From JAWVYT01 sp046483065 (GTDB taxonomy: Bacteria > Gemmatimonadota > Gemmatimonadetes > Longimicrobiales > RSA9): a stretch of 49,391 nt of DNA. The notes under the pieces are model-generated. The model was not told the DNA's origin, ran no database searches, and worked only from the letters and a program-made list of their open reading frames with translations. Position 1 is the first letter of the stretch. Each line of letters begins with the position of its first letter. Of this stretch, positions 40,794 to 48,591 are shown piece by piece. The translations under genes were made by a program, and so were the position numbers. The DNA is taken from NCBI GenBank assembly GCA_046483065.1, contig JAWODW010000105.1, positions 1 through 49,391 of the forward strand, given 5' to 3'.

Positions 40794-41800
40794 GCCCAGA
40801 ACTCCGGTTTGGGGTCGCGCAGCATAAGCTCGCGCACCGCTGCGGCAGGGTCTCGCCCTTCGAACAGCACGGCGTGGACCTGGGCCACGATGGGCATCTC
40901 GATCCCCTCCCGCTCGGCCAGCTCGTGCGTGGCCCGGGTGGTCTCCACCCCTTCGGCCACCATCCGCATGGAGGAGAGGATCTCATCGAGGCTGCGCCCC
41001 TTCCCCAGCTCCACGCCCACGGTACGGTTCCGGCTGAGGTCGCCGGTGCACGTCAGGATCAGGTCGCCCATCCCCGAGAGCCCTGCCAGCGTCCGCTCGC
41101 TCGCGCCGAGGGTCAGGGCGAGGCGGGTGAGCTCCACGAGTCCGCGGGTGATGAGGGCGGCCATGGTGTTGTGACCGAAGCCGAGCCCGGCCACCATCCC
41201 CGCGGCCAGGGCAATGACGTTCTTCAAGGCGCCCCCGAGCTCCACGCCCGTGACGTCGTGGCTGGTGTAGACGCGGAAGTATTCGGTCTGGAAGAGGGCC
41301 TGGATCTGCTCGGCGGCGTCCGTGTCCCGGCTGGCCACGGTCACGGCCGTGGGGTGCTCCCGGGCGACCTCGGCGGCGAAGCTGGGGCCGGAGAGGAAGG
41401 AGAAGCGCCGGGCCTTCATGTGGGGCAGCGCGTCTTCGAGGACGTCGGCCATGGTCTCCAGCGTCCGGGTCTCGATCCCCTTGGACGCGCTCACCAGGAG
41501 GGCATCGGAGTCGATCCCCTCGGCGGCCTCCGACATGACGCCCCGGACGTGCTGGGATGGGCTCACCGAGAGCACCACGCTGGCCCCGGCCACGGCCTCC
41601 GCCATGTCGGAGGTGGCCGAGAGCTTCTCCGAGAGATCGATCTCCGGCAGGTAGACGGTGTTGCGCCCGTTCTTCCGGATCGCCCGGGTGACGTCTTCCT
41701 CGTACGACCAGAGGCGGACGTCGTGCTCCTTCTTGGCCAGGAGGTTGGCCAGGGTGGTCCCCCAGCTGCCGGCGCCGACGACGGCCACGCTCTCGGTCAC
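40790..41800 (-). CDS. gpsA: Glycerol-3-phosphate dehydrogenase [NAD(P)+]
   Basis: A 336-residue GpsA that reduces dihydroxyacetone phosphate to sn-glycerol 3-phosphate for phospholipid synthesis. The nucleotide motif is VAVVGAGSWGTTLANLLA. Other conserved blocks are SVSPSQHVRGV, SASKGIE, LSGPSFAAEVA, ELGGALKNVIALAAGM (catalytic Lys), TMAALITRGLVE, LSGMGDLILTC and SRNRTVG. The GTG at 41800 is preceded by GAAGGGGAG and overlaps the plsY stop. Its product is the substrate of PlsY encoded just upstream. Confidence 0.97.
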   Translation of the reverse strand: MTESVAVVGAGSWGTTLANLLAKKEHDVRLWSYEEDVTRAIRKNGRNTVYLPEIDLSEKLSATSDMAEAVAGASVVLSVSPSQHVRGVMSEAAEGIDSDALLVSASKGIETRTLETMADVLEDALPHMKARRFSFLSGPSFAAEVAREHPTAVTVASRDTDAAEQIQALFQTEYFRVYTSHDVTGVELGGALKNVIALAAGMVAGLGFGHNTMAALITRGLVELTRLALTLGASERTLAGLSGMGDLILTCTGDLSRNRTVGVELGKGRSLDEILSSMRMVAEGVETTRATHELAEREGIEMPIVAQVHAVLFEGRDPAAAVRELMLRDPKPEFWA

Positions 41801-42399
41801 GGTGCGCTCCCCTTCTCGCCGAAGCGGTTCTCTTCCCCACGCAGGAGCCGGCCGATGTTGGACCGGTGCGCGTAGATCACGAAGAGGGCGAGTCCGACGG
41901 CCAGCGACAGCTCGAGCATCGGCTCGTCCGTCAGGTACACGGCCACGGGCAGCGTCACGGCGGCCACGAGGGAGCCCAGCGAAACGATGCGGGTGAGGGC
42001 CACGACCACCACCCAGGCCCCCAGCGCCGCCAGGGTGGCCCAGGGAGCGAGCGCAGCGAAGACCCCCGCGCTCGTGGCCACACCCTTGCCCCCCTTGAAC
42101 CGGACGTAGACCGAGAAGACGTGGCCGACGATGGCCGCGGCGCCGTATGCCAGGGCCCACTCGGGCGCTGCCGTCTGGTCCCAGCGTGGGAAGAGGGCCA
42201 CCGGCACCGCGCCCTTGGCCACGTCCACCAGCCCCACCGGCACGGCGGCACGCCAGCCCAGGACGCGGAAGACGTTGGTGGCGCCCAGGTTGCCGCTGCC
42301 CCGCTGCCGCAGGTCGATCCCGTAGACCAGGCGGCCCACCAGGTAGCTCGTGGGTGTGGCGCCCACCAGATAGGCCAGGAGGACGAAGCCCCAGATCAT
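41797..42399 (-). CDS. plsY: Acyl-phosphate:glycerol-3-phosphate acyltransferase
   Basis: A 200-residue inner-membrane enzyme (five helices) that acylates glycerol 3-phosphate using acyl phosphate. The three PlsY motifs are visible: LRQRGSGNLGATNVFRVLGW, VRFKGGKGVATSAGV, and YAHRSNIGRLLRGEENRFG. The ATG at 42399 overlaps the der stop. gpsA, which makes its acceptor, follows immediately, a functional pair. Confidence 0.96.
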   Translation of the reverse strand: MIWGFVLLAYLVGATPTSYLVGRLVYGIDLRQRGSGNLGATNVFRVLGWRAAVPVGLVDVAKGAVPVALFPRWDQTAAPEWALAYGAAAIVGHVFSVYVRFKGGKGVATSAGVFAALAPWATLAALGAWVVVVALTRIVSLGSLVAAVTLPVAVYLTDEPMLELSLAVGLALFVIYAHRSNIGRLLRGEENRFGEKGSAP

Positions 42400-43718
42400 C
42401 GGGGCTCCTTGCGGCTGCGGAACTTGATGCGGATCGGGGAGCCCACGAACCCCCACTGATTGCGGAACCCGTTGTACAGGTACCGCTGGTAGTTGTCGGT
42501 GATGCCCAGCTTCTGGTTGACGAAGATCACAAAGCTCGGGGGGTTCGTTCCACTCTGCGTGGCGTAGAGCAACTTTACCGGTCGTCCTCGATAATGTGGA
42601 GGCGGCTGCCGGTCCGCCAGTTCGTGGAGGACGTCGTTGACCTCGGAGGTGGGGATCCGCCGGCCTCGCTCCTCGGCCACCTCCAGGAGCCGGTCCAGCG
42701 TCTTGTGGACCCGCATCCCCGTCAGCGCCGAGGTGAAGATCACCGGGGTCCACCGCAGCGAGGGCGCCCGCTCCCGGATATGGCGCTCGAAGGCCGGGGC
42801 CGTGACGTCGTCCTTCTCCACGAGGTCCCACTTGTTGACGACCACGAGGAGCCCGCAGCCGGCATCCCACGCCTTCTCGGCGATCTTGAGGTCCTGCACA
42901 TGGACCGGCTCGGTCCCATCCACCAGCAGGAGGCAGACATCGGCGCGCTCCACGGCCCGCTCGGTCCGGAGCGCGCTGTAGAACTCCAGGTCCTCGTGGA
43001 TCCGTGACTGGCGCCGGAGCCCGGCCGTGTCCACAAAGGCCAGCGTACGGCCGTGGTAGCGCATGAGCGTGTCGATGCTGTCCCGGGTGGTCCCGGCCGT
43101 CTCGCTGACCACCAGTCGCTCCTCGCCGAGGAGCTTGTTGATGAAGCTCGACTTGCCGACGTTCGGCTTCCCGATGACCGCCACGCTCAGTGCTTCCTCC
43201 GGCGGCTCGTCGACCTCGGGCAGGTGCGCGATGATGGCGTCCAGCGCGTCACCCGATCCCTTCCCGGACAGCGCGCTCACCGGCTGGGGCTCGCCCAGCC
43301 CCAGCTCCCAGAAGTCGAGGTAGGACAGGTCGTCCGGCAGGTTGTCCACCTTGTTGACCAGGAGGACCACCGGGACCTCGGTCTTGCGCAGCAGGTCCGC
43401 GATCTTGAGGTCCAGCGGCTGGACCCCGTCCTTCGTGTCGACCACGAAGGCCACGACCTCGGCCTCCGCCAGCGCGGCTTCGACCTGGCGACGGATGGCG
43501 GCGGCCATGGGCTCGCTGGCATCGGGCTCCAGGCCGCCGGTGTCGACCACATAGAACTCACGGCCGGCCCAGTCGGCCCGCTCGAAGTTGCGATCGCGTG
43601 TGACCCCGGGCGTGTCTTCCACGATGGCCTTGCGGCGGCCCACGATCCGGTTGAAGAGCGTGGACTTGCCCACGTTCGGACGGCCCACGACGGCGACGGA
43701 AGGGAGAGGTCGGCTCAC
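42396..43718 (-). CDS. der: Ribosome-assembly GTPase Der (EngA)
   Basis: A 440-residue double GTPase needed for 50S subunit assembly. The first G domain starts SVAVVGRPNVGKSTLFNRI with DTPGVTRDR and NKVDNLPDD. The second has SVAVIGKPNVGKSSFINKLLGE, DTAGLRRQSRI and NKWDLVEKDD. The C-terminal KH-like domain includes HYRGRPVKLLYATQSGTNPPSFVIFVN. The GTG at 43718 overlaps the stop of the DUF512 gene. The length is typical for non-proteobacterial Der. Confidence 0.97.
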   Translation of the reverse strand: MSRPLPSVAVVGRPNVGKSTLFNRIVGRRKAIVEDTPGVTRDRNFERADWAGREFYVVDTGGLEPDASEPMAAAIRRQVEAALAEAEVVAFVVDTKDGVQPLDLKIADLLRKTEVPVVLLVNKVDNLPDDLSYLDFWELGLGEPQPVSALSGKGSGDALDAIIAHLPEVDEPPEEALSVAVIGKPNVGKSSFINKLLGEERLVVSETAGTTRDSIDTLMRYHGRTLAFVDTAGLRRQSRIHEDLEFYSALRTERAVERADVCLLLVDGTEPVHVQDLKIAEKAWDAGCGLLVVVNKWDLVEKDDVTAPAFERHIRERAPSLRWTPVIFTSALTGMRVHKTLDRLLEVAEERGRRIPTSEVNDVLHELADRQPPPHYRGRPVKLLYATQSGTNPPSFVIFVNQKLGITDNYQRYLYNGFRNQWGFVGSPIRIKFRSRKEPR

Positions 43719-44983
43719 AGCTCTGCGAACGCTCCGGAAAGCTGGTAGGCAGGGAAGACCCGGGTCGACAGCGCGGCCTCGATCTCGTGGAACGGGAGGT
43801 TGTCGATGAACAGGGCGTCGTCGTTCAGCGCTTCGGCCGGGAGGAACACCGTGTCCAGGCCGGCCTCGGCCGCCGCGGCGTCCCGGATGTCCTCGCCGGG
43901 CAGCAGGCCCGCCGTGGTCACCGTAGGTCCGAACAGGCGGTTCTCCACGGGGATGATCCGGATAACGGCACCGGTGGCCTCGGCGAGCCGCGGCATGAGC
44001 GGCGCCATGACCTCGGCCATGCGTGTCCCCGTAACGATGCCGATGCTGCGGCCGGCGAGGGCCGGTGGATCGGCCTCGATGGCGGTGACGTCTTCCAGGA
44101 ACCGCCGCACGGCCCCCACGCCATTCTCCGTCAGCGGCCAGTCGTCGTAGTAGGGGTCCTCGGGGACCGGTCGGTCGGCGGCGAGGAACATCTCGTCGGC
44201 GGCGTAGGCCCATCCGACCCCCCGCTCCGCCCGCGCCCGCTTCCGGGCCGCGTTCACCTGGTCGATGGCCCGACGGGCCTCATCGCCAGTGAGGTGCCGG
44301 ACGGGGCGCCCGACGTTGTACTGGGTCAGCCCCACGGGCACCACGGAGAGGGAGAGGACGTTGGGGCCGAGCCCCCAGAGGTCCTCGATGGTCCGGTCGA
44401 GGTGCTCGCCGTCGTTCCAGCCCGGGCACAGGACCACCTGGGTGTGGACTTCCGTGCCGGCCTCCGTGAGATCCTGGAGCTTCTCGAGGATGTCCCCGCC
44501 CCGGCGGACGCCCAGGAGCTTCATCCGGACCTCGGGCTCGGTGGCGTGGACGCTCACGTAGAGCGGCGAGAGCCGCTGGTCGATGAGGCGTTGGAACCCC
44601 CTGGGCCCCAGGTTGGTCAGCGTTACGTAGCTGCCGTAGGTGAATGACAGCCGGAAATCGTCGTCCCGGAGGTGGAGGGAGCCCCGGACGTCCGGCGGGT
44701 TCCCGTCGATGAAACAGAAGACGCACTTGTTGGCGCACTCGCGCACCGCGTCGGGACCGGCGACCACGCCCAGCGACTCGCCCGCGGGCTTCTCGATATC
44801 ATAGAGCGCGCCGTCGCCATCCGGGTCCTGCACCTCGACCTCCAACCGACCTTCGGCCTCCATGAACCGGAAGTCGATGGTGTCGCGGACCACGCGGCCG
44901 TTGATCCGCACGATGCGGCTGCCGATACGGAGCTCGAGCTCCTCGGCGATGCTGCCCGGCTGGATTTCCGCGATACGGACCAT
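43715..44983 (-). CDS. DUF512-type radical-SAM-like iron-sulfur protein with N-terminal PDZ-like domain
   Basis: A 422-residue protein. The N-terminus is a PDZ-like segment (IAEIQPGSIAEELELRIGSRIVRING). A Cys83-x3-Cys87-x2-Cys90 cluster motif (ECANKCVFCFID) and a radical-SAM-like barrel follow (LSPLYVSVHATEPEVRMKLLG, HTQVVLCPGWNDG). The C-terminal DUF512 region includes AGRSIGIVTGTRMAEV and FIDNLPFHEIEAALST. The biochemical role is unknown. Homologues sit beside der in many Firmicutes and other phyla, as here, so a link to ribosome assembly or rRNA/protein modification is suspected. The ATG at 44983 follows GAGGAAG. It is the first gene of the eight-gene operon. Confidence 0.93.
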   Translation of the reverse strand: MVRIAEIQPGSIAEELELRIGSRIVRINGRVVRDTIDFRFMEAEGRLEVEVQDPDGDGALYDIEKPAGESLGVVAGPDAVRECANKCVFCFIDGNPPDVRGSLHLRDDDFRLSFTYGSYVTLTNLGPRGFQRLIDQRLSPLYVSVHATEPEVRMKLLGVRRGGDILEKLQDLTEAGTEVHTQVVLCPGWNDGEHLDRTIEDLWGLGPNVLSLSVVPVGLTQYNVGRPVRHLTGDEARRAIDQVNAARKRARAERGVGWAYAADEMFLAADRPVPEDPYYDDWPLTENGVGAVRRFLEDVTAIEADPPALAGRSIGIVTGTRMAEVMAPLMPRLAEATGAVIRIIPVENRLFGPTVTTAGLLPGEDIRDAAAAEAGLDTVFLPAEALNDDALFIDNLPFHEIEAALSTRVFPAYQLSGAFAEL

Positions 44984-45000
44984 GACTTCCTCACGACGAA

Positions 45001-45021
45001 GGGCGGCCCTCGGGACCGCCC
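45001..45021 (-). terminator. Possible weak hairpin terminator after the zinc-ribbon gene
   Basis: GGGCGG (45001-45006) and CCGCCC (45016-45021) form a stem that continues inward after one mismatch. On the minus strand only TT follows, so intrinsic termination would be weak. It separates the zinc-ribbon gene from the DUF512-der operon. Confidence 0.35.
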
Positions 45022-45081
45022 CCGTTCAGATTACGAGACCGACACAACAGGAGTACCCGGCCACCCCCCTCTGGGTTTCGT

Positions 45082-45687
45082 TCAGACGAGTGGCTCGCCG
45101 CAGGCGGCACACTCGGTCTGACCCTCGTCGTACGGCTCGCCACAGTTCGGGCATCCGAAGGCCACATCACCCATCAGGTTCGTGTGAGCCTGCAGGACGC
45201 GCTGCGTCTCCTCGAAGGCGTAGGTGGGCACCAGAACGCGGACGCGGGCCAGGTCGCCGAATTCCACGGGGATGGCGAAGTGGTCCTTCTTGGACAGGAC
45301 CCGGCTGTCGATCCCCTCGGCCTGGAGATTCTCCTCGATGAGGTGCGCCTGGAGTTCGTCGGGGAGAGCGAGCACCTGTGCCCAACCCTCCACGATGGGG
45401 ACATCGGCGTGGTCCCGACAGAGATGGTAGCGCTCACCGGCCTCGCATTCCTCGCAGAGGTTGGTGCCGCACAGGGCACACTGCCCGGGTGCTTCTCGAT
45501 CCGGATGGAGGTCACACGCCTCCGGTACGGCGAGGTGTCCACACGCCGGGCACGCTTCGGCCCCGGCGGCGATGGTCTCCTTGCAGTGCGCGCACGTTCG
45601 AGTCTGCTCCATGAGCCCGAAGCCGCAGCTCGGACACACCGCGTGGCCGTCGGCCACCAGCGTCCCACATTCCGGGCACTCCTGCAT
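45082..45687 (-). CDS. Multi-zinc-ribbon protein with a DUF2007-like domain
   Basis: A 201-residue protein with four zinc-binding modules. Two N-terminal ribbons are CPECGTLVADGHAVCPSCG and CAHCKETIAAGAEACPACG. A B-box-like finger follows (CDLHPDREAPGQCALCG to CEECEAGERYHLCRDH). A C-terminal ribbon ends the protein (CPNCGEPYDEG to CAACGEPLV). Between them, residues about 105-165 look like DUF2007 (putative signal-transducing; LIEENLQAEGIDSRVL and RVRVLVPTYAFEETQRVLQ). No membrane segment is seen. The ATG follows GGGAGGGGG, a strong ribosome site. It may be an adaptor. The function is unknown. Confidence 0.82.
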   Translation of the reverse strand: MQECPECGTLVADGHAVCPSCGFGLMEQTRTCAHCKETIAAGAEACPACGHLAVPEACDLHPDREAPGQCALCGTNLCEECEAGERYHLCRDHADVPIVEGWAQVLALPDELQAHLIEENLQAEGIDSRVLSKKDHFAIPVEFGDLARVRVLVPTYAFEETQRVLQAHTNLMGDVAFGCPNCGEPYDEGQTECAACGEPLV

Positions 45688-45743
45688 GGTCCCCCTCCCT
45701 GCCGTGACAGTCGACGTCCGGGAAGCGTACGGCGCCCGGTGGC

Positions 45744-45776
45744 AAAAGGAAAGGCGCCGCCCCGAAGGACGGCGCC
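45744..45776 (-). terminator. Rho-independent terminator after the TPR lipoprotein gene
   Basis: A 7-bp stem GGCGCCG (45753-45759) / CGGCGCC (45770-45776) with further CC/GG pairs inside. On the minus strand it is followed by TTTCCTTTT (complement of 45744-45752). It lies 26 bp after the stop of the gene ending at 45802. Confidence 0.85.
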
Positions 45777-45801
45777 TCTCCGCTCTGCGGCCCGAAACGG
45801 C

Positions 45802-47298
45802 TCAGTCCAGGATCTCGTACATCCAGCCGGCGAATGTGCCGCTCGCCGCGTCCAGCGTGGTGCTGAACTCGACGGCGCTGTTCTGCTCCGGCGCCGTCAC
45901 CGTCATGACGTCGGACTCCACCACGTTCCCCTGCTCGTCGACCAGGGCGAACCGGATCTGGACCTCGTCACCGGGTGTGCCGGTCAGGTTGGTGAGCAGA
46001 CCGGTTACGCGGGCGCGATCATCCTCGGTGATCGAGACGCCGATGTCCTCGATCCCGTACGGCTGCTCCTGATACCTACGGTAGAGCTCCTGCGTCTCCT
46101 GGGCCAGCGCCTCCGCTTCCTCGGCGTCCACCAGGTCGGCCTTGGCTCGGAGCGACCGCAGCATGAAGGAGAGCAGGTTTCGGTTCAACGGGTCCAGCCC
46201 CCGGACCTGCTCGGCCGCATCCAGCAGGTTGTCATACAGCCCGATCAGCTCGGCGTCGCGCTCCGGCGTGGCTTCCTCTTCCTCGAGGTCCACCGCCTGC
46301 GAGTACAGGGACTGGACCAGGTTGAGGAGAGCGTCCCGCGAGTACGGGTTCAGCTCCGCCGCCGCCGTGAATGCTTCGGCTGCCCGGGCGTAATCCTCGG
46401 TGTTGAAGAACCCGATGCCGACCTGGAAATAGTCGGCGCTGGTCAGATCACCGCGCGCGAAGATCTCGTTGTACAGCTGCTCCGCCTCTTCTTCGCGGCC
46501 GGCCTGTGCCAGGAACCCTGCCAGCGCCGTGTTGGCACGGAGCTCGGTGTCCGGATCCAGCTGGTCCTGGTTCTCGGACAGGAAGTTCTCCAGGATGGTC
46601 GCGGCCTCGTCGAACCTCCCGCTCTGGGCCAGCAGCTGGGCCGCATTGAACGCCGCCACCTGTCTGTCCTCCGCCCAGCCGGCGAGCTGCTCTTCGTCCA
46701 TCCCCTCCGGCGGCGGGCCGTTCAAGATCTGTACCGCGTCGCGATAGGCTTCTGCGGCCGCCTCGGTGTTCCCGACCTGCAGGTAGACGGAGCCGAGGGC
46801 CATGTGGGCTTCCGGTCGGCCGTCGTAGATGGTTGCGGCGCCTTCGAAGTAGCGAAGTGCCTCCTGCGTATCCTCGGCGTTGAGCTGATCCGCACCGGTA
46901 TTGTACGCCGTGACCCAGGCTTCCTCGCGCTCCGCAATGATGTTCTCCTCATACCCCGGGTACAGGTCCAGCGCCTGCGCCAGCAGGGTGTCGGCCCCGC
47001 TCCAGTCCTCGAGTCCGATGGACGCCTGTCCGGCCTGCATGTAGAGCTTGGGGTTGGTGGAATCCTCCTGGATTCCCTCCATGGCGTCTTCGAGCGCCGC
47101 CTCGTAAAGGCCGAACGCCTCCTCGCCCTCCGTCAGCCCCGCCTGCACCAGGTGCACGCCGGCCGAGTTGGTGTATGAGTTGTCCCGGGGAGCGTTGCCC
47201 GTTTCCGGTGCAGCGGTCTCCCCGCCTCCTCCACTACTGGCGCAAGCCGCCGCGAACGCGACTGTCATGGCCAGGATGAGCCCTTGCCCGCGGATCAT
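45802..47298 (-). CDS. Tetratricopeptide-repeat lipoprotein
   Basis: A 498-residue predicted lipoprotein. The signal ends AFAAAC, with Cys19 the likely lipidated residue, then a Ser/Gly linker. Many TPR-like helix pairs follow (PKLYMQAGQASIGLEDWSGADTLLAQALDLYPG, GRPEAHMALGSVYLQVGNTEAAAEAYRDA, YFQVGIGFFNTEDYARAAEAFTAAAELNP). The last ~90 residues look like a beta domain (VTGLLTNLTGTPGDEVQIRFALVDEQGNVVES). The ATG at 47298 is preferred because GGGAGGA lies 6 nt upstream. An ATG at 47319 is also possible. It probably sits on the periplasmic side of a membrane as a scaffold. It has its own terminator. The function is unknown. Confidence 0.82.
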   Translation of the reverse strand: MIRGQGLILAMTVAFAAACASSGGGGETAAPETGNAPRDNSYTNSAGVHLVQAGLTEGEEAFGLYEAALEDAMEGIQEDSTNPKLYMQAGQASIGLEDWSGADTLLAQALDLYPGYEENIIAEREEAWVTAYNTGADQLNAEDTQEALRYFEGAATIYDGRPEAHMALGSVYLQVGNTEAAAEAYRDAVQILNGPPPEGMDEEQLAGWAEDRQVAAFNAAQLLAQSGRFDEAATILENFLSENQDQLDPDTELRANTALAGFLAQAGREEEAEQLYNEIFARGDLTSADYFQVGIGFFNTEDYARAAEAFTAAAELNPYSRDALLNLVQSLYSQAVDLEEEEATPERDAELIGLYDNLLDAAEQVRGLDPLNRNLLSFMLRSLRAKADLVDAEEAEALAQETQELYRRYQEQPYGIEDIGVSITEDDRARVTGLLTNLTGTPGDEVQIRFALVDEQGNVVESDVMTVTAPEQNSAVEFSTTLDAASGTFAGWMYEILD

Positions 47299-47354
47299 CC
47301 GAAATCCTCCCTTATTCATGGGATCTTTCCTCTCCTCGTCTGCGATCCAGAGCC

Positions 47355-48533
47355 TTATCGGCTCTCTTCCTCTCCGATCTCCGCCCGTACCTCATAGGGG
47401 GTCAACCCCTCCGCCCGAGCTGCAGCGGCTACATCGTCGTACTCCGGCTTGCGCCGTGTCGATCCGTCCGGCAACGTAACCCGCTTCACGCGGATCCGGT
47501 GCCCCCTCCACTCCAACTGCTCCTCCGTTCGCTCCAAGGCAGCGCGATCGACGCGCCAGTAGCGGACCCCTATCGTCGAGGTCCCCATGAAGAACGCATC
47601 AAGCACCCGCTGCAGTGACACTTCGGTCACCAGCGCCTCCAATCGGACCGCCAGGCGACCCTTCTTCATATCGATCCGGAGCAGCGTCACGTCCAGCGCG
47701 CCGGCTTCCATCAGCGTCTCCCGGGCCGCCGACACGTACTCCGCCGCCATGTCATCGATGTCCGCCTGCAAGGCGTAGACCGCCTGCCCCGTCGCGCCCG
47801 CCCCGGCACTGTCGCGCCCCACGGTTCGACACTCGATCAGGCGCAGGCAGTTCGGCCGCTCCGCGGGATTCCGGCTGCCCGCACCATACCCGCTCCGTCC
47901 GTATATCACTTCCGACGGCGGCCGCGTTCCATCGGTCAGCTCCGCCAGGAGTGCCGCGCCCGTGGGCGTCGTGCACTCGTCCGCACGCCCGGTCTCCCGG
48001 ACCGGGAGCCCCTCCAGCAGCCGGGCCGTAGCCGGCGCCGGCAGCGGGTACTCGCCGTGCTCCATGACCACCGTGCCCGCTCCCACGGCCACCGGCCGGG
48101 TGTAGACCCTGTCGAAGCCCAGCTCCTCGAGGCCGGCCATCCCACCCAGGACATCGACGATGGCGTCCAGCGCCCCTACTTCGTGGAAGTGCACATCCTC
48201 CACCGTGACGCCGTGGACCGCCGCCTCCGCTTCGGCGAGGCGTCGGAACACGGCCTCTGCACGGCTCCTGACCCCCGCAGGGGCGCCACAGCCGTGCACG
48301 ACCTGCAGGACTGTCGCCAGTCCCCGGTAAACCGTCTCGTCCGGCGCGCGAACCCTGACCTGCGAGCACGCGATCCCGCTCCGGTCCACGCGGCCCACCT
48401 CGACCTCGACGCCCAGGCCCAGCGACGTCACGAAGGTCGTCAGCCAATCGGGCGACAGACCGAGGTCGACGAGCGCTCCCAGGAACATGTCGCCGCTGAT
48501 CCCCGCGAAGGGATCGACGATCAGCTCACGCAC
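47355..48533 (-). CDS. larC: Nickel-pincer cofactor biosynthesis protein LarC
   Basis: A 392-residue LarC (DUF111), the nickel insertase that completes the nickel-pincer nucleotide cofactor of lactate racemase and related enzymes. It begins LIVDPFAGISGDMFLGALVDLG. FHEVGALDAIVDVLG, PTGAALLAEL, LQADIDDMAAE and PEYDDVAAAAR are family hallmarks. LarC1 and LarC2 parts are in one continuous frame, whereas Lactobacillus needs a frameshift. The GTG at 48533 matches the conserved start. LarB, LarE and LarA are not in the window. The neighbouring gltX lies 58 bp upstream. Confidence 0.92.
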   Translation of the reverse strand: MRELIVDPFAGISGDMFLGALVDLGLSPDWLTTFVTSLGLGVEVEVGRVDRSGIACSQVRVRAPDETVYRGLATVLQVVHGCGAPAGVRSRAEAVFRRLAEAEAAVHGVTVEDVHFHEVGALDAIVDVLGGMAGLEELGFDRVYTRPVAVGAGTVVMEHGEYPLPAPATARLLEGLPVRETGRADECTTPTGAALLAELTDGTRPPSEVIYGRSGYGAGSRNPAERPNCLRLIECRTVGRDSAGAGATGQAVYALQADIDDMAAEYVSAARETLMEAGALDVTLLRIDMKKGRLAVRLEALVTEVSLQRVLDAFFMGTSTIGVRYWRVDRAALERTEEQLEWRGHRIRVKRVTLPDGSTRRKPEYDDVAAAARAEGLTPYEVRAEIGEEESR

Positions 48534-48591
48534 CCGGTCCCTCCCCTACCGTTCATAGGCGCGGGAATGTAGGGCACGGTGCGATCCCGGG

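Noticed and set aside
38391..45687. Long + strand frames opposite the DUF512-yqaA operon and other genes
   Set aside because: High-GC shadows of minus-strand genes: no domains, poor starts, and they cross clear gene boundaries.
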